A stretch of DNA of 64,000 nt from Diploscapter coronatus (taxonomy: Eukaryota > Nematoda > Chromadorea > Rhabditida > Rhabditidae), in assembly GCA_964036155.1 (NCBI GenBank), contig OZ038422.1:22839201-22903200 (forward strand), in the 5' to 3' direction. Below the pieces are notes generated by a model. It was not told the DNA's origin. It saw only the letters and a list, made by a program, of their open reading frames with translations, and did not search any database. Each line of letters opens with the position of its first letter. The first letter of the stretch is position 1. Below are positions 62,401-64,000 of this stretch, piece by piece. The translations under genes were made by a program, and so were the position numbers.

Positions 62401-64000
62401 TTTCCTCTGTGTCCACATTCACTTTCGGCTCCGTCAAAGGCTGACTTCTGAAATTTAAAATAACAAAAAAATAAGATAAATCAATCCAACCCAGTTTGCG
62501 ATATGCTCTCTGCCGATGTAATGTTCATTCTGTAGAACTTGGCGTAGTCGCGCAGAGCCATCATTACACGATCCCAGGAGAAGCCTGAGGAGAATTCGTT
62601 ATTTTTGAAGATTACTATTCGATAAAAGCATGAACATGCGCAAACTCAACTCTGAATTAACCGAAAATCAAGCTCAATTCGCTAACGAATTTATAATTTT
62701 TTGAACTCCACACATCTCTAGATAAATTATGAGTGCAGAGCCGTTATATCCAGGTTCAAAATGTTGAATCTGCACTAAAATGTGATCAACAATGATTACC
62801 TGTATCAACCATGTCGACATTGAAGACGTGGAAAATGAAAGCGGCATTTTCCTGTGTGAGACAGATGGCCGTGAGCATGTCGAGGTACGCGATGCAGTGC
62901 ACCATGTGCAGGTCCAGACGGGCCCGCTCCACGAAACGACACAGCTCCAACTGCAAGTTAATGATGTGTGTTTAAGGTTTTTATTATATTTTTGGCAATT
63001 CAAGCTATTTGTTTTCGAGGAAAATTAGACCTACCGAACTGGAGTAGGCAATGCTTGCGTTGAGAATGACCTGCTTGACATCGATAGGACAGGCGGGGTC
63101 TTGGAACTGCATGAATAGATCAGCGATGCAACGAAGGAAGTGCTCGTAGTGGAGGAATGCTGTTGCCTGAAGATGAGTTCATATTTTTTTGATATTGTCA
63201 ATGATAAATTATACAATCAAAAATATTATGCAAAAATGGGAGAACAAAGAAAACAAGACACGATGATTTTTGCAAAGTGCCAAAAAATTTGACATGGTTC
63301 TCGTAAAATTTGGCATTCGTGTAGACTTTCTTTTTCCTCTCCCTTTTCATTATTGCTTTATTTTGGCATTGATACAATGTCAAAAGTATGAATGCATTCT
63401 AATTTGATGGAAAATGTAAATTATGCTGGGTATTGCTTCATTCTTCGATAGATTCATAACTTGACTTGACTGCTCAAAAATAACCTGCTGCTTTCTGGAG
63501 ATCATTTCGTCGAGGCATTGTAGCTCGTCTTCTCCATTCCTCTCAATTTCGATCAGCTGAATCAGAGTTATGTCTTCTTTGAAACGATTGAATATGTCAT
63601 GTTTAAAAACCAATTATGAAAATCTCACTTTAGCAGGAAAATGTAGAATTATCTGAGTGAGGAGTCGATTGACGACGTACGAGTTCGTGGCTGTCTGTTT
63701 GAAGGCCTCGCTTCTGAAAGGGATGAATAAAGAGGTGATAGAAATTAACTTCAATCTTACCCGATAATTCCAAGTCGCAGAAAGTGAAAGCACATGTTGC
63801 GCACGGCTCGATCCAGTACTCGATTCACATCGAACGAAATCGTTTCCGTTGCTGAATATTTTTTTTTTCATTTTCAGATAAAGAAAATAAGAGTCCACAA
63901 CTTACTCAAATGATCAGCAGGACTAGCAGCGAGTGCCCTGAATGACACAGCACAGGCGAGTTGGACGGTGCCGCAAATGGACTGATCCGACCAGGCCGTC
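44492..64000 (-). CDS. NUP205: Inner-ring nucleoporin, NUP205/NUP188 family (5' end outside window)
   Basis: Very long minus-strand gene with about 34 visible exons; the start codon lies beyond the right edge. The family builds the inner ring of the nuclear pore. Exons (approximate, high to low): 63904-64000, 63760-63850, 63628-63716, 63483-63556, 63035-63170, 62801-62953, 62491-62586, 62351-62449, 62017-62172, 61902-61976, 61625-61740, 61402-61509, 57072-57217, 56775-56879, 56371-56523, 56005-56109, 55868-55985, 55634-55793, 55428-55540, 54994-55216, 54518-54640, 54378-54475, 54127-54251, 53856-53997, 53512-53660, 50449-50538, 50311-50379, 49781-49924, 46439-46498, 45879-46019, 45634-45767, 45354-45456, 44858-44972, 44492-44643. 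Order and motifs fit human NUP205: SEAFKQTATNSYVVNRLL, YEHFLRCIADLFMQF, MNGLCAWMRLANVIVTQ, VLFRFLAALAKQSDIAQK, ELEERECATRHFDCSIGFSH, YILFLTKSIVSQLVVRSYED and WELAEVACEGLLSIVDSSF. The C-terminus is a short Pro/Ser tail. NUP205 is preferred over NUP188 from the N-terminal half. Four plus-strand genes lie inside its introns. Confidence 0.85.
46869..49503 (+). CDS. Two-pore-domain (K2P/TWK) potassium channel with atypical filters, nested
   Basis: Nine exons: 46869-47089, 47207-47393, 47649-47820, 47861-47997, 48231-48381, 48429-48564, 48783-48891, 49016-49090, 49327-49503; 454 residues, consistent phases. Plasma-membrane K+ leak channels have two pore loops between four membrane helices. Here M1 is HILLLLCYILFLLTSAFLFY; P1 reads FCTVTTMGHSTLYPISRAGR (residues 138-157), followed by M2 (IGIALFGIPFTIVVINHLV). 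M3 is VTVAVLALCGWIALGCYLM, the second pore region ends FNALTTIKVEAIEIS (residues 276-289), and M4 is VVIALFLYFLIGLAIVSLFI. The usual TxGYG and TxGFG filters are replaced by TTMGHS and TTIKVEA. The extracellular cap after M1 is present and a 120-residue tail follows M4. The second pore depends on the splice choice at 48381/48429. It lies wholly in the NUP intron 46499-49780. Confidence 0.78.
50840..50847 (+). promoter_or_regulatory. TATA box of the nested collagen gene
   Basis: TATAAAAG 36 bases before the collagen ATG. Good match to TATA consensus and close to the start codon, so the 5'UTR must be very short. A strong core promoter suits collagen genes, which are switched on in moult cycles. 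Confidence 0.6.
50883..53216 (+). CDS. Cuticle collagen made of micro-exons, nested in a NUP intron
   Basis: Nematode cuticle collagen, exported by the epidermis and cross-linked into the cuticle. Exon 1 (50883-51026) holds an N-terminal membrane anchor, LVACSLSLLAISSCLLAIVH, then AYWTQLDEEMIQFK, the Col_cuticle_N type. Exon 2 (51224-51448) has a furin-like KVRKRRD site and the first Cys group, SCSCRSENKCNPGPQGPK. Exon 3 (about 51799-51925) has GIPGLDGKPG and the second group, CYYCPPGPPG. Exons at 52204-52301, 52345-52362, 52439-52516, 52563-52598, 52716-52751, 52793-52819, 52931-52957, 53012-53032 and 53086-53131 carry Gly-X-Y repeats; the last, 53183-53216, ends EYCKCPDRKHHFGK. Many exons are 18, 27 or 36 bases, whole Gly-X-Y triplets in the same phase. 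The junction from exon 2 to 3 does not fit in phase, so a small exon may be missing from my model there. Gene lies entirely in the NUP intron 50539-53511. Confidence 0.82.
56636..56703. repeat. Second copy of the TTTGGGAGGAAAGTTTACGC hairpin
   Basis: Left arm AAACTTTCCTCCCAAA pairs with the right arm TTTTGGGAGGAAAGTTT; the right arm with its following ACGCAGTC is nearly the same as at 14264-14292. Located in a NUP intron. Could be a short foldback element or a microRNA-type precursor family. Confidence 0.5.
57218..58040. promoter_or_regulatory. Intronic region upstream of the nested GNAT genes
   Basis: About 820 bases between the NUP exon at 57072-57217 and the first GNAT start. It must hold the promoter of the GNAT gene. 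AT-rich, with no exon seen; no TATA box at the expected place. Confidence 0.35.
58041..59519 (+). CDS. Two-domain GNAT-type N-acetyltransferase, nematode family, copy 1
   Basis: Six exons: 58041-58095, 58161-58283, 58375-58545, 58687-58805, 58859-59022, 59174-59519; 325 residues. Residues 60-120 show the GNAT acetyl-CoA site: FFNCEKKYRGLGIALEAWKR, with R-G-L-G-I in place of the usual Q/R-x-x-G-x-G/A loop. The C-terminal part (CYASIVRTCHYDTNRYKLAP, then VYADN, AEWVKEQNKDARICMFVVDD) looks like the second acetyltransferase-like domain of nematode DUF1248/Acetyltransf_18 proteins. Substrate unknown; cytosolic, no signal peptide. Exon 6 could also start at 59077, adding 32 residues, but the paralogue supports 59174. 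The gene is nested, on the opposite strand, in the NUP intron 57218-61401. Confidence 0.78.
59852..61376 (+). CDS. Two-domain GNAT-type N-acetyltransferase, nematode family, copy 2
   Basis: Five exons: 59852-60029, 60329-60499, 60543-60661, 60702-60865, 61034-61376; 324 residues. It is a tandem paralogue of 58041-59519: exons 2, 3 and 4 have the same lengths (171, 119 and 164) as exons 3, 4 and 5 there. The acetyl-CoA loop is a better consensus, KEYRGQGIGIQVWNRA. The C-terminal domain reads CYASIVVTCHLNLHRYKLAP, then VYATDEQYALLAIQNLAEWL. The first exon equals exons 1 plus 2 of the paralogue, so an intron was lost here or gained there. A TTTTAG acceptor lies 5 bases before the ATG. The stop is only 25 bases from the NUP exon at 61402, so its 3'UTR, with an AATAAA signal at 61382, must run antisense to NUP coding sequence. 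Confidence 0.8.

Overview
This window reads as nuclear DNA of a nematode. It is about 36-40% GC, with many short introns ending in TTTTCAG or TTTAG and upstream acceptors just before start codons that suit spliced-leader addition. Its gene content also points there: a cuticle collagen with a Col_cuticle_N-type start and YCxCP end, a PP1 whose first 20 or so residues match the gsp-2 type, secreted C-type lectin and C6/DUF281-like proteins, and two-domain GNATs of a nematode-restricted kind. Species cannot be named. Exon models below were built by hand from splice sites and reading frame, so boundaries are predictions.

Left part (1-23.2 kb) is conserved housekeeping sequence: the 5' end of a PP1 catalytic subunit (-, running off the left edge), a 21-exon BCAS3 autophagy protein (+), a 12-exon unrecognised helical protein (-), the mitochondrial succinyl-CoA ligase alpha subunit SUCLG1 (-) and, head to head with it, a RAP1/TERF2IP-type Myb protein (+) likely to bind telomeres.

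Middle part (23.2-42.4 kb) is accessory and rich in repeats. It has a prepropeptide with an 8-cysteine mature peptide, lying between two direct copies of its 3' flank; several families of foldback (MITE-like) elements; fragments of an EGF-containing protein in which one intron is almost entirely a foldback element; a small secreted protein with near-identical introns; a copied 3' end of the RPC9 gene; and a divergent pair of secreted genes built on an inverted duplication (a C-type lectin and a Ser/Thr-linker plus Cys-rich protein).

Right part (42.4-64 kb) holds RPC9/CRCP (-) and a nucleoporin of the NUP205/NUP188 family (-) that spans more than 19.5 kb and leaves the right edge. Three of its introns hold four complete genes on the opposite strand: a two-pore potassium channel with unusual filter residues, a cuticle collagen made of micro-exons, and two tandem GNAT paralogues.

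The most interesting items are the RAP1-like gene, the foldback element that makes up an intron, the repeated short introns, the divergent K2P pores, the palindromic secreted gene pair and the NUP host gene with its nested guests. No CRISPR, rRNA or convincing tRNA gene was seen.
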